Source: Myxococcales bacterium
Lineage (GTDB): Bacteria > Myxococcota > Myxococcia > Myxococcales > JAKAPL01
NCBI GenBank assembly: GCA_021783235.1
Contig: JAJXUD010000051.1
Coordinates: forward strand, 1 to 34,237
DNA length: 34,237 bases
Direction: 5' to 3'
This document shows positions 6,267 to 13,780 of this stretch, in pieces. Within the stretch, counting starts at the first letter, position 1. Each line of letters begins with the position of its first letter. A model generated the notes under the pieces. That model made no database searches. It saw only the letters and a list, made by a program, of their open reading frames with translations, and was not told the DNA's origin. A program made the translations under genes and the position numbers.

Positions 6267-8345
6267 TCAGCTCCCGGGTCTCGCGATGGGCTTGACCTTC
6301 GAGAGGTCGAGCTCCACGTAGCCCTGCGCGGTGACGGTCAGGTAGAAGAGATCCTTCTCCGGCTCCCGGTCGGGGCCGATGGTGGTGTCGCCGGTGGCGC
6401 CCGAGAAGCCCTTGATGGCGGCGAAGGCATCGCGAAAGGCGTCGCGCGTCTTCGGCGCCGAGGCGAGCGCCTGGGCCACGAGCCGCCCCGCGTCGTAGGC
6501 CTCGGCTTCCATCAGCCCGGGGGCGTGCCCGTAGGTCTTTTGAAACGCCTGCACGAAGTCGCGCGTCGCCGGCCGCTTGCTGTCGGCGAAGAAGCCGTCG
6601 ACGAAGACCGAGCACTCGACGTACTTGCCGGCGCGCTGCACGAGATCGAAGTCCGGGTCGTACCAGGCGGTCCAGCCGAGCAGCTCCACCGGCGAAGGCC
6701 GGTCCTCCCCCGTCGTCTCGCGAAGCCGCTTCATCTCGGCGGAGTCGCAGCCGTTCGCCACCACGTTCTCGACGGCCAGCTGGGGGGCGATGAGCGAGAC
6801 CGCCTTCGCCGAGTCGGCGATGAAGAGCCCCTCGAAGTCCACGACCGCCGGCAGCCCCTCGCGCAGCTCGCGCAGCGCCCGCTTCTTCTTCACGGGGGGC
6901 AGCTTCTGCCGATCGATCTCCTTCACGCCGTCGATCCAGTCCTGCCGCAGCTCGAGATCGTGCCGCCCGACCAATCGTTCGGTGAACGGCTTGAAGGTGG
7001 TCGCGTCGAAGGGGTAGGCCTCCGCGCCCCGCATCTCGCCGTGACGCCCGTCGACCTGATCCCAGAAGAGGTTCATCATCTGCTCGCCGTACTCGGCCTC
7101 TGGGTAGAGCACGGCGAACCGCTTCATGCCGCGGACGTCGGCGGCGTAGTGGACGATTGCCCGGGCCTGCGCCGAGTCGGTCAGCATGCTGCGGAAGACG
7201 TGCGGTCCGATCCGGGTCAGCCCCTCGGTGCGAGCGAGCGTCACGATGGGGATCCCGAGGTGCTCCGCGGCGGTCGCGGCCGCCACCGCTTCGCCCGAGA
7301 GGATCGGCCCCACGATGACCTGCGCCCCCGCTTGCGCGAGCTTCCAGACCGCGGCCGTCGCGGCGGCGGGGTCGCCCTGGCTGTCCTCGACGACGAGCTT
7401 CACGTCGGGGCCGAGGCCGAGCTGGAGGCCCTGCAGCGCCGCCGTCGCGTAGGCCGCGAAGCGGTCGGGAGTCTTGGGCAAGAGGACGCCGACGACCCCG
7501 GGCGTGGCGGTCCGGGCGCGGGAGAGCTCGTCGAGCCGCTCGCGGACCCGGGGGGCGAAGGTCGAGTCCGGGTAGCGGGCGAGGAACGCCGAAAGGGCCT
7601 GGGCGGCGTCCGGGTCGCCGAGATGCTCGAGGACGAGCGCTCGCTTGGCGGCGAGCTCGGGCAGGACCGGGCTTCCGGCGGGCAGCTCGTCCATGGCGCG
7701 GGCGATCTCGAGGGCCGGCAGGCGGGTGTCCACGATCCGGGCGATCTCCCGGTCGGACTCGGCCTTCGCGGACTCGTCCTCGCGGGCGAGCCGAACCCAG
7801 GCGTGGATGGCCTCGAGGTGGTCGCCCGCGCCCTCCGCGGCCCGCGCCAGGGCGCGGTCGGCGTCGGCGCGCTCGGCGGGCGGCGTCCGGTCGTAGAGCG
7901 ACTTGAGGGTCTGCTCGGCGTCTCGGAAGCGCTTCAAAGCGAGGTCGATCCGCGCGAGCCGCCGCTTCGCCTCGTCGGCGCGGGGATCGAGCGGAAAGCG
8001 AACGAGGAGATCGGCGTAGGCGGCACGGGCCTGCGCCGGATCCGAGAGCGCCTCCTCCTCGCCGCCCAGCCGCCAAAGGGCCCTCGCCGCCGCCGGCGCG
8101 TCGGGGAGGCTGGCGGAGAGGGCGCGGTAGCTCTTGGCGGCGGCGGCGTGGTCCCCCTGGGCGCGAAGGGCGTCCGCTTCGGAGAGCCGCCGGCTCGCCT
8201 CGGCCTGCTCCGCCTCCGCGGGAGACGCGGTCGGGCCCGATGGCGCCCGCTCCTCTTCGTGTCCTCCGAGGGCAGGAGCCGGGGCGTGCGCGCAGGCGGT
8301 CGCGAGGAGAGCCATGGCGGCGATGGTGGGAAGCTTTCCGATCAC
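6267..8345 (-). CDS. Lipoprotein with TPR-like region and periplasmic-binding fold (LpoA/YraM-like)
   Basis: The 692-aa protein starts with a lipoprotein signal (MALLATAC, lipobox LATAC, Cys18). An alpha-helical TPR-like region covers about residues 50-285, with Ala/Arg-rich helical pairs such as AAKSYRALSASLP and AAYADLLVRFPLDP. From about 290 there is a periplasmic-binding type I fold (GVVGVLLPKT, VIVGPILSGEAVAAA, GIPIVTL, RFAVLYPEAEYGEQM), as in branched-chain amino acid receptors and in LpoA, the outer-membrane activator of penicillin-binding protein 1A. TPR plus type I fold on one lipoprotein is the LpoA layout. The alternative is an amino-acid-type receptor, but no ABC transporter genes are nearby. 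The start is a GTG at 8345 without a Shine-Dalgarno sequence. It heads an operon with the M50 protease and the kinase. Confidence 0.88.
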   Translation of the reverse strand: MIGKLPTIAAMALLATACAHAPAPALGGHEEERAPSGPTASPAEAEQAEASRRLSEADALRAQGDHAAAAKSYRALSASLPDAPAAARALWRLGGEEEALSDPAQARAAYADLLVRFPLDPRADEAKRRLARIDLALKRFRDAEQTLKSLYDRTPPAERADADRALARAAEGAGDHLEAIHAWVRLAREDESAKAESDREIARIVDTRLPALEIARAMDELPAGSPVLPELAAKRALVLEHLGDPDAAQALSAFLARYPDSTFAPRVRERLDELSRARTATPGVVGVLLPKTPDRFAAYATAALQGLQLGLGPDVKLVVEDSQGDPAAATAAVWKLAQAGAQVIVGPILSGEAVAAATAAEHLGIPIVTLARTEGLTRIGPHVFRSMLTDSAQARAIVHYAADVRGMKRFAVLYPEAEYGEQMMNLFWDQVDGRHGEMRGAEAYPFDATTFKPFTERLVGRHDLELRQDWIDGVKEIDRQKLPPVKKKRALRELREGLPAVVDFEGLFIADSAKAVSLIAPQLAVENVVANGCDSAEMKRLRETTGEDRPSPVELLGWTAWYDPDFDLVQRAGKYVECSVFVDGFFADSKRPATRDFVQAFQKTYGHAPGLMEAEAYDAGRLVAQALASAPKTRDAFRDAFAAIKGFSGATGDTTIGPDREPEKDLFYLTVTAQGYVELDLSKVKPIARPGS

Positions 8346-8353
8346 GGGGGCTA

Positions 8354-8381
8354 TTTATGCGCCGCCCGGCCGGGCTGTAAA
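8354..8381 (-). promoter_or_regulatory. Candidate promoter of the lipoprotein/M50/kinase operon
   Basis: On the minus strand TTTACA (8376-8381) is followed after 16 bases by CATAAA (8354-8359); both resemble the -35 and -10 hexamers of a housekeeping promoter. The -10 ends eight bases before the GTG start at 8345, so the transcript would be leaderless or nearly so. Confidence 0.5.
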
Positions 8382-8406
8382 GCCGCGTCCTGCCTCCCAG
8401 CCCAGG

Positions 8407-8453
8407 GCGTTCGGCTGCCCGTGGAGCGTTCGAGGCTGCCCGTGAAGCGTTCG
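8407..8453. repeat. Three GCGTTCG direct repeats upstream of the desaturase gene
   Basis: GCGTTCG occurs at 8407, 8426 and 8447, spaced 19 and 21 bases (about two helical turns). The first two copies are followed by similar bases (GGCTGCCCGTGGA and AGGCTGCCCGTGAA). They lie between the divergent lipoprotein and desaturase starts, where a regulator could bind as an array. Confidence 0.4.
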
Positions 8454-8468
8454 AGGGGGGGCGGCCGA

Positions 8469-8506
8469 TTGCGGGGCGGGCGAAACTGGATTAGGGTCCC
8501 GCCCGC
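8469..8506 (+). promoter_or_regulatory. Weak promoter and leader hairpin of the first desaturase
   Basis: TTGCGG (8469-8474) and TAGGGT (8492-8497) are 17 bases apart and are weak -35/-10 candidates. They overlap a perfect 7-bp inverted repeat, GCGGGCG (8476-8482) and CGCCCGC (8500-8506), around a 17-base loop. The function of the inverted repeat is unknown. Confidence 0.3.
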
Positions 8507-8540
8507 GGGGGGGGCGAGCCCCTCTGGACGGGAGAACCAC

Positions 8541-9404
8541 ATGCTTCGCTACCGAGCGGATCTTCGGACCCTGGCCTACCTGGCCTTCGGGACTGCCCTT
8601 TTCTTCTGGCAGTGGCACCAGCCGGGGCTCGCGAACTGGTGGCTCTATCCCCTCTCGCTGTTCATGAGCATCGCCTCGGCGGTCATCGCCCACAACCACA
8701 ACCACCTGCCGACCTGGAAGAACCGCTGGCTCAACGTCCTCACGAACTACTGGATCGGGATGTTCTACGGCCACCCGGCGATCGGCTGGGTCCCGACGCA
8801 CAATCAGAACCACCACAAGTACAACAACACCGAGGGCGATCTCTCGCTCTCGCCCAAGTTCTTCAAGGGGGACCACCTCCTCTCGGTCCTCGTCTACCCG
8901 ACCCTCACGTCGCTCGAGCAGACGCCGGCCATTCGGGCCTACGTCTGGGGGTTGCGCAAGACGAACCGCCGCCTCTTCTGGGAGGCGGTGAGCGAGTACG
9001 CCGTCTTCTTGGGCCTCATGGTCCTGGCCTTCGTCCTCGACTGGCGCAAGGCGTTCGTCCTGCTCGTCGTTCCGCAGCAGGCCGCGCTCTTCACCATCCA
9101 GGCCTTCAACTACTTTCAGCACATCGGCTGCGATCCCCACTCGGAGTGGAACCACTCGCGCAACATCGTGGGCTTCTGGACGAACGCGTTGCTCTTCAAC
9201 AACGGGATCCACACGGTGCACCACTACAAGCCGGGCGTGCACTGGTCGGAGCTGCCGAAGCTTCACGCCGAGCACGTCCACCGGATCGATCCGGTGCTGA
9301 TCGTCCCGCGGATGCTGCCGTGGATCTTCAAAAGTTACGTCCTCTCGATCGTCTGGCCTGCCGCGAAGGATCCCGGGGTCCTGCCCAGGCCCGTCACGGA
9401 CTGA
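8541..9404 (+). CDS. Membrane fatty acid desaturase
   Basis: This is a di-iron membrane enzyme of the fatty acid desaturase/hydroxylase superfamily, 287 aa. All three histidine boxes are visible: H51-N-H-N-H55 (AHNHNHLP), H87-NQN-HH92 (THNQNHHKYNN) and a C-terminal HTVHHYKPGVHW. Hydrophobic segments lie before the first box (YLAFGTALFFW, YPLSLFMSIASAVI) and between boxes two and three (LGLMVLAFVLDW), the usual topology. The ATG at 8541 has GGGAG seven bases upstream. The substrate (acyl lipid, acyl-CoA or carotenoid) cannot be read from the sequence. It ends in a strong terminator and is separated by a lipoprotein gene from a second, different desaturase. Confidence 0.88.
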   Translation: MLRYRADLRTLAYLAFGTALFFWQWHQPGLANWWLYPLSLFMSIASAVIAHNHNHLPTWKNRWLNVLTNYWIGMFYGHPAIGWVPTHNQNHHKYNNTEGDLSLSPKFFKGDHLLSVLVYPTLTSLEQTPAIRAYVWGLRKTNRRLFWEAVSEYAVFLGLMVLAFVLDWRKAFVLLVVPQQAALFTIQAFNYFQHIGCDPHSEWNHSRNIVGFWTNALLFNNGIHTVHHYKPGVHWSELPKLHAEHVHRIDPVLIVPRMLPWIFKSYVLSIVWPAAKDPGVLPRPVTD

Positions 9405-9413
9405 CGCCGCTCC

Positions 9414-9439
9414 AACTGGAGCACGCCTGCTCCAGTTTT
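9414..9439 (+). terminator. Intrinsic terminator after the first desaturase
   Basis: A perfect 9-bp stem, ACTGGAGCA (9415-9423) and TGCTCCAGT (9428-9436), has the loop CGCC and is followed by TTT at 9437-9439. A9414 and T9437 can extend the stem. It lies 10 bases past the stop codon, and the downstream sequence is less GC-rich. Confidence 0.8.
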
Positions 9440-9512
9440 CGTGCGCTCACTCGTCAAACGGTTGATCTGACGGCTGTCCACCCGGGCTGGGGGAATGGCC
9501 CAAGGGTTGCAA

Positions 9513-10634
9513 ATGACTCTGCCCGTGCGCACCGCTCTCGCCGTTCCATCTCTCCTGGCGCTGGCCCTCGGGCTCGGTGTCGGCTGTTGCCCCGAGCACC
9601 TCGTCGCCGTGCCCCCGGGGGCGAGCGGCCTCTCGAACAACCCGGGGAGCGGCGAGGACGACGCCGGGCTCATCGTTCCCCGCGTGGACGCGGGGATTTC
9701 GCGCGACGCCGGGATCGAGCCGCTGGACGCGGGCGAGCTTCGCGACGCGGGGCCCGCCGATGCGGGTCCCATCGATCTGGACGCGGGCGTCCCCGACGCC
9801 GGTCCCGTCGACGCGGGTCAGCCCCCACCTCCGCCTCCGCCGCCTCCTCCTCCCCCGGACGCCGGCCCCCAGTGCGCGCCGAGCCCCGACCTGACCGGCG
9901 ACTGGTCGATGACCTCGGACTACGACCTGAGCCAGGTCGTCCAGAGCGCCAGCCTGCTGCAGGCGATCAACGACATCAACAGCTTCCTGAACACGCTGGC
10001 CCTCCTCGGCGCCCCCATCCCGCAGTGGGTGCTGAACCTCTTCGGCGACCTCTCGAACCTCTCCGCGCTCTACCAGGACATCCACGTCCTCTCCGACCTG
10101 ACGCTGGCCGCCGCGCCTCCCTCGGGGCCCGACACCCAGTACCAGGCGCAGGAGACCTGGCAGCAGGTCCTCGTCCAGCAGAACGGGAGCTGGATTCCCC
10201 TCGACGGCGGCACGGCGGGCTTCACCTCGCCGCCCGGCTACGGCGTGCAGGTCTGCGGGACGGACGCCACCTTCGACCAGCACGACCTCTCGGCGGCGCT
10301 CGGCGGCCTCGTCAACGTGCTGCTCGACGCCATCACGAACATCGCCACCTGCTCGAACAGCGGCCCCTGCTACAGCTCGTTCAACCAGGCGGTCCAGGCG
10401 GCGCTCGACTGCTCCCAGTACACGGGAAGCGCGCAGGTGACCTGCCAGCTCCAGTCGGCGGCGCTGCTCTCCGAGATCCAGAATGCGCTCAGCCAGATCA
10501 CGGTCGGCTTCGGCGCGGCCAAGGTGGCGGGCACGGCCCAGGTTCCCGACGGGACCGACATCACACAGGGCGTCTGGGCGGGCACGGCCTTCGGGGCGAC
10601 CTTCCCGGGGACGTTCTCGGCCACGAAGAACTAA
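9513..10634 (+). CDS. Secreted lipoprotein with Asp-Ala-Gly and polyproline linker
   Basis: I do not recognise the domain. The N-terminus is a lipoprotein signal peptide (TALAVPSLLALALGLGVGCC). Next comes a roughly 70-residue linker with nine or ten DAG triplets (RVDAG, SRDAG, PLDAG, RDAG) and a run of 12 prolines. The mature domain begins around CAPSPDLTGDWSMTSDY and is rich in Asn, Gln, Ser and Cys (ATCSNSGPCYSSFNQ), with cysteines likely paired outside the cytoplasm. The LTGDW start and the closing GVWAGTAFGATFPGTF suggest a small beta-barrel, but this is speculation. The ATG at 9513 has AAGGG six bases upstream; the ATG at 9495 is adjacent to a G-run too close to act as a Shine-Dalgarno. 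DAG-rich linkers are frequent in myxobacterial lipoproteins. Confidence 0.75.
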   Translation: MTLPVRTALAVPSLLALALGLGVGCCPEHLVAVPPGASGLSNNPGSGEDDAGLIVPRVDAGISRDAGIEPLDAGELRDAGPADAGPIDLDAGVPDAGPVDAGQPPPPPPPPPPPPDAGPQCAPSPDLTGDWSMTSDYDLSQVVQSASLLQAINDINSFLNTLALLGAPIPQWVLNLFGDLSNLSALYQDIHVLSDLTLAAAPPSGPDTQYQAQETWQQVLVQQNGSWIPLDGGTAGFTSPPGYGVQVCGTDATFDQHDLSAALGGLVNVLLDAITNIATCSNSGPCYSSFNQAVQAALDCSQYTGSAQVTCQLQSAALLSEIQNALSQITVGFGAAKVAGTAQVPDGTDITQGVWAGTAFGATFPGTFSATKN

Positions 10635-10718
10635 CCGGCGCCCTCGGGGCATGACAGAGCCGTGACAGGGCGGGACTAAGACTCCCCGGACGGCCGTTTT
10701 GGCCCCCGCGAGGAGTCC

Positions 10719-11630
10719 ATGACTGAAGCGACCCTTCCATTCGATCCCAAGCTCGACCGACCGAGGCTCGTCGGCAGCATCCCCTTCGTCGGTTTTCACC
10801 TCGCCGCCCTCCTGGCCGCGATCTGGGTTCGGCCCACCGTTGCCGACCTGCTTCTCTGCGCCGGGATGTACTACCTGCGAATGTTCGGCGTCGCTGGCGG
10901 CTACCACCGCTACTTCTCGCACCGGACCTACTCCACCTCGCGCTGGTTCCAGCTTCTGCTCGCGTTCCTCGGCGGGACCGCTCTGCAGAAAGGGGCCCTC
11001 TGGTGGGCCGCGAATCATCGCCACCACCACCGCTACTCGGACACGCCGCTCGACGTCCATTCTCCGACCCAACGCGGCTTCTGGTGGGCGCACGTCGGCT
11101 GGATCCTCTCTCCCCGCTTCGAGAAGACCGACTACGGCTCGATCAAGGATCTGGCGAAGTACCCCGAGCTTCGCTTTCTGAACGACCACTACCTCCTGCC
11201 GCCGGCGCTGTTCGGTCTCACCCTCTTCCTCCTCGGCGGATGGCACGCCTTCGTCTGGGGCTTCGTCGTGAGCACGGTCGTGCTCTGGCACGGCACCTTT
11301 GCGATCAACTCGCTCGCGCACGTCTTCGGCCGCCGCCGCTTCCAGACGACCGACACGAGCCGCAACAGCCTCTCGCTCGCGCTCTTGACCCTCGGGGAGG
11401 GCTGGCACAACAACCACCACTACTTCCCGGGCTCGATGCGCCAAGGCTTCTACTGGTGGCAGGTCGACGTCGCGGGCTACGTCATTCGCGGGCTCGCCCG
11501 CCTCGGCCTGGTCTGGGACGTTCGCACCGCCCCGCAGAAGGTGCTGGAGCTCGGCCGCGGCAGGATTCGACCGCTCGGAGCGAAGGCCGCCGAGCTGCTC
11601 GGCCCCGATCCGGTCGCCGAACCGCTTTAG
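10719..11630 (+). CDS. Acyl-CoA delta-9 desaturase family protein
   Basis: The 303-aa protein has the stearoyl-CoA desaturase signature: HRYFSH (63-68), HRHHH (100-104) and HNNHH near residue 233 (GEGWHNNHHYFPG). These bind the di-iron centre. Hydrophobic segments flank the first box (GFHLAALLAAIWV, FQLLLAFLGGTALQ) and the third (LTLFLLGGWHAFVWGFVVSTVVLW). It introduces a cis double bond into saturated acyl chains. The ATG has GAGGAG four bases upstream. Tandem TGACAG at 10652 and 10663, one helical turn apart, may be an operator. Its TAG overlaps the rnz TAA on the other strand, so the genes are convergent and share terminal bases. The electron donor is not encoded nearby. Confidence 0.93.
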   Translation: MTEATLPFDPKLDRPRLVGSIPFVGFHLAALLAAIWVRPTVADLLLCAGMYYLRMFGVAGGYHRYFSHRTYSTSRWFQLLLAFLGGTALQKGALWWAANHRHHHRYSDTPLDVHSPTQRGFWWAHVGWILSPRFEKTDYGSIKDLAKYPELRFLNDHYLLPPALFGLTLFLLGGWHAFVWGFVVSTVVLWHGTFAINSLAHVFGRRRFQTTDTSRNSLSLALLTLGEGWHNNHHYFPGSMRQGFYWWQVDVAGYVIRGLARLGLVWDVRTAPQKVLELGRGRIRPLGAKAAELLGPDPVAEPL

Positions 11631-12544
11631 CCAGGCGGGAGCGGCACCTCGATCGTCAGGCCGTCGCGGGCGAGCTCCGTCGCGGGGAAGAGCGACCGCG
11701 CCTCCCGCGCGAGCGACGAGACGTCGTCTTCGTAGCGGGAGCTGAAATGGGTGAGGACGAGCCGCCGCGCACCGGCCGCGCGAGCGACCTCGGCGGCCTC
11801 TCGCGCGGTCGAGTGGTGGGTCTCGAGCGCTCGCTCCCGAAGCCCATCGCCGAACGTGCCCTCGTGGATGAGCAGGTCCGCCCCACGGGCCGCCTCGCGC
11901 ACGCTCTCGCAGGGGCGGGTGTCGCCGCTCAGGACGATCCGCCGACCCCGGCGCGGGGGGCCGAGCACGTCGGCGGGTCGAACGCGCCGGCCGTCCGGGG
12001 CGAGCAGCTCGCGGCCGTGCTGGAGCTCGCCGTAGAGCGGTCCGGGCGGCAGCCCGAGGGCGGCCGCCCGCTCGACGGAGAACTCGCCTGGGCGGTTGGG
12101 CTCGACGAGCGCGTAGCCGAGGGCAGGGATCCCGTGATCGACCGCGAGGGCCTCGATCGAGCAGCCCGCTCGCTCGATCCGCTCCCCGCCGCAGAGCTCG
12201 TGGAACTCGATCGGAAACGAGTAGCGCTCGAAGCCGAGGTGGAGCGCCTGTTCGAGGAGGGTCGCGGTGGGCGGGGGCCCGTACACGGAGAGCGGCGCTT
12301 CCCGTCCCTGCATGTTGAGCGTGCGCGCGAAGCCGAGCAGCCCCAGGTAATGGTCGGCGTGGAGGTGGGTAAAGAAGACGGCCGAGACGCCGAAGCCCGT
12401 CCCGAAGCGCATCATCTGCCGCTGGCTTCCCTCGCCGCAGTCGAAGAGCAGCAGCTCGCCTTCGCGCCGCACGGCGATGGCCGATAGGCCACGCTGCAGA
12501 GTCGGCTGGGCGGCCGAGGTCCCGAGGAAGGTGATCCGGATCAT
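11627..12544 (-). CDS. rnz: Ribonuclease Z (tRNA 3'-processing)
   Basis: RNase Z is a zinc metallo-beta-lactamase-fold endonuclease that trims the 3' trailer of tRNA precursors. That is useful in this genome because neither of the two tRNAs seen here encodes CCA. The 305-aa protein begins MIRITFLGTSAAQPT and has the metal motif H60-L-H62-A-D64-H65 (FFTHLHADHYLGLLGF). It also has the GDTRP motif (IVLSGDTRPCESV) and the C-terminal LTHFSSRY. I prefer the ATG at 12544 because homologues start there. The in-frame ATG at 12559 falls inside a CATAGAT sequence that could be a -10 element. The stop overlaps that of the convergent desaturase gene. Confidence 0.95.
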   Translation of the reverse strand: MIRITFLGTSAAQPTLQRGLSAIAVRREGELLLFDCGEGSQRQMMRFGTGFGVSAVFFTHLHADHYLGLLGFARTLNMQGREAPLSVYGPPPTATLLEQALHLGFERYSFPIEFHELCGGERIERAGCSIEALAVDHGIPALGYALVEPNRPGEFSVERAAALGLPPGPLYGELQHGRELLAPDGRRVRPADVLGPPRRGRRIVLSGDTRPCESVREAARGADLLIHEGTFGDGLRERALETHHSTAREAAEVARAAGARRLVLTHFSSRYEDDVSSLAREARSLFPATELARDGLTIEVPLPPG

Positions 12545-12616
12545 CCGAGTCCGCCCCATCTATGCGGCCCCCCTTGCCCCGGGTCAACCGCTCGGTGGCT
12601 TCCTGCCGTCGAGCGA

Positions 12617-13780
12617 ATGGTGGATAAAGGAGCCATGCCCGCCCTCTCGGAACGCGCGCGGCGCCTCGCCTGGGCCGCCCTCTGGGCCGTCCTCGCGAGC
12701 GTCGCCTTCGCGCTGCGCGGCGTCGCTCTGCCATTTCTGCTCGGCGCGCTCGGCGCCTACCTGCTCGACCCCGCCGTCAAGGCGCTCGTCCGCCCTCGCC
12801 TGCGCGGCCGGACGCTGCCTCGGTGGGGAGCCGTTCTCATCCTGTTCGCTGCCGGTGCCACGCTGGTCGCGCTGCTCGCGTCGTGGGTCTTTCCCCACCT
12901 CGATCGGGAGCTCGGCCGGCTGGGCGGAACGGCCAGGGAGCTCGCGGCGAGCCTGACGCCCGAGGGGCTCGCGAAGCTCTCGGATCGAATCTCCGCCTGG
13001 GCGCTGCGAAACGGGCTCCCCATCGGCGCGGGACTCGCCCTCGATCCCAAGGGCGCCATCGGCTCCGCCTCGGAGGCGCTCCGGTCGCACCTCCTCGAGC
13101 TCGTGGGCCTCGGTCCCGCAATCGTGGGCGGGCTCATCCGCGGGGTCTTCGACGGCGCCCTCTCCCTGATGGTGACGGCCTTTCTCCTGGCCGACCCGGG
13201 CCAGCTCTTCGGCTTCGTGGAGCGGCTCGTCCCCGAAGGGGGCCGGCCGGGCTACCGGCGGCTCCTCGCCCGGATCGACCGGGGGCTCGCGGGCGTCGTG
13301 CGGGGCCAGCTCACCATCTGCCTCATCAACGGCACGCTGACCTTCGTCGCCCTGCTCGTCCTACGGGTCCCGTTCGCTTATGCGCTCGCGCTGCTCGCGA
13401 GCGTCTGCGCGTTCGTCCCGATCTTCGGCACGTTCCTCTCGTCGGTCCCGGTCGTCGCGGTCGCGATGGGGCAGGGGCTGCACGTGGGGCTCTTGATGGC
13501 GCTCTGCCTCGTGGGCATCCACAACCTCGAGGCCTACGTCCTGAACCCCAAGGTCATGGGCGACGCCTCGCGTCTCCACCCGCTGCTCATCCTGCTCTCT
13601 TTGATGGCGGGAGAGCGCTACTTCGGCCTGCTCGGCGCGCTGTTCGCGGTGCCGGCCATGTCGCTCGCCGCCTCGATCTTCCTGCACGTGCTCGAGGTCT
13701 TGACCCCGGCGCCCGGAGAGCCGGTCCCGTTCGCCAAGCCAGGCGACGCGCCGGCGGAGGTTCGCTATCGGGCAGGCTGA
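12617..13780 (+). CDS. AI-2E family (PerM/YdiK-type) membrane permease
   Basis: Members of this family (TqsA, PerM, YtvI, YdiK) have eight membrane segments and export small molecules or ions; specificity is rarely known. The 387-aa protein has hydrophobic segments near 18-50 (LWAVLASVAFALRGVALPFLLGALGAYL), 73-95 and 170-190. The family-typical C-terminal cluster includes LINGTLTFVALLVL, CAFVPIFGTFLSS and NLEAYVLNPKVMGDASRLHPLLILLSL. The Asn-Pro-Lys-(V/I)-(M/V)-Gly motif is diagnostic. An alternative ATG at 12635 follows GGAG by only two bases, so the start is uncertain by 18 bases. The 3' end overlaps the convergent candidate selenoprotein gene by 16 bases. Confidence 0.92.
   Translation: MVDKGAMPALSERARRLAWAALWAVLASVAFALRGVALPFLLGALGAYLLDPAVKALVRPRLRGRTLPRWGAVLILFAAGATLVALLASWVFPHLDRELGRLGGTARELAASLTPEGLAKLSDRISAWALRNGLPIGAGLALDPKGAIGSASEALRSHLLELVGLGPAIVGGLIRGVFDGALSLMVTAFLLADPGQLFGFVERLVPEGGRPGYRRLLARIDRGLAGVVRGQLTICLINGTLTFVALLVLRVPFAYALALLASVCAFVPIFGTFLSSVPVVAVAMGQGLHVGLLMALCLVGIHNLEAYVLNPKVMGDASRLHPLLILLSLMAGERYFGLLGALFAVPAMSLAASIFLHVLEVLTPAPGEPVPFAKPGDAPAEVRYRAG

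Noticed and set aside
5373-9404. Very long plus-strand open frame reaching 1343 codons
   Set aside because: Only its last 287 codons (from 8541) are real. The rest is antisense to conserved minus-strand genes and is open because of high GC.
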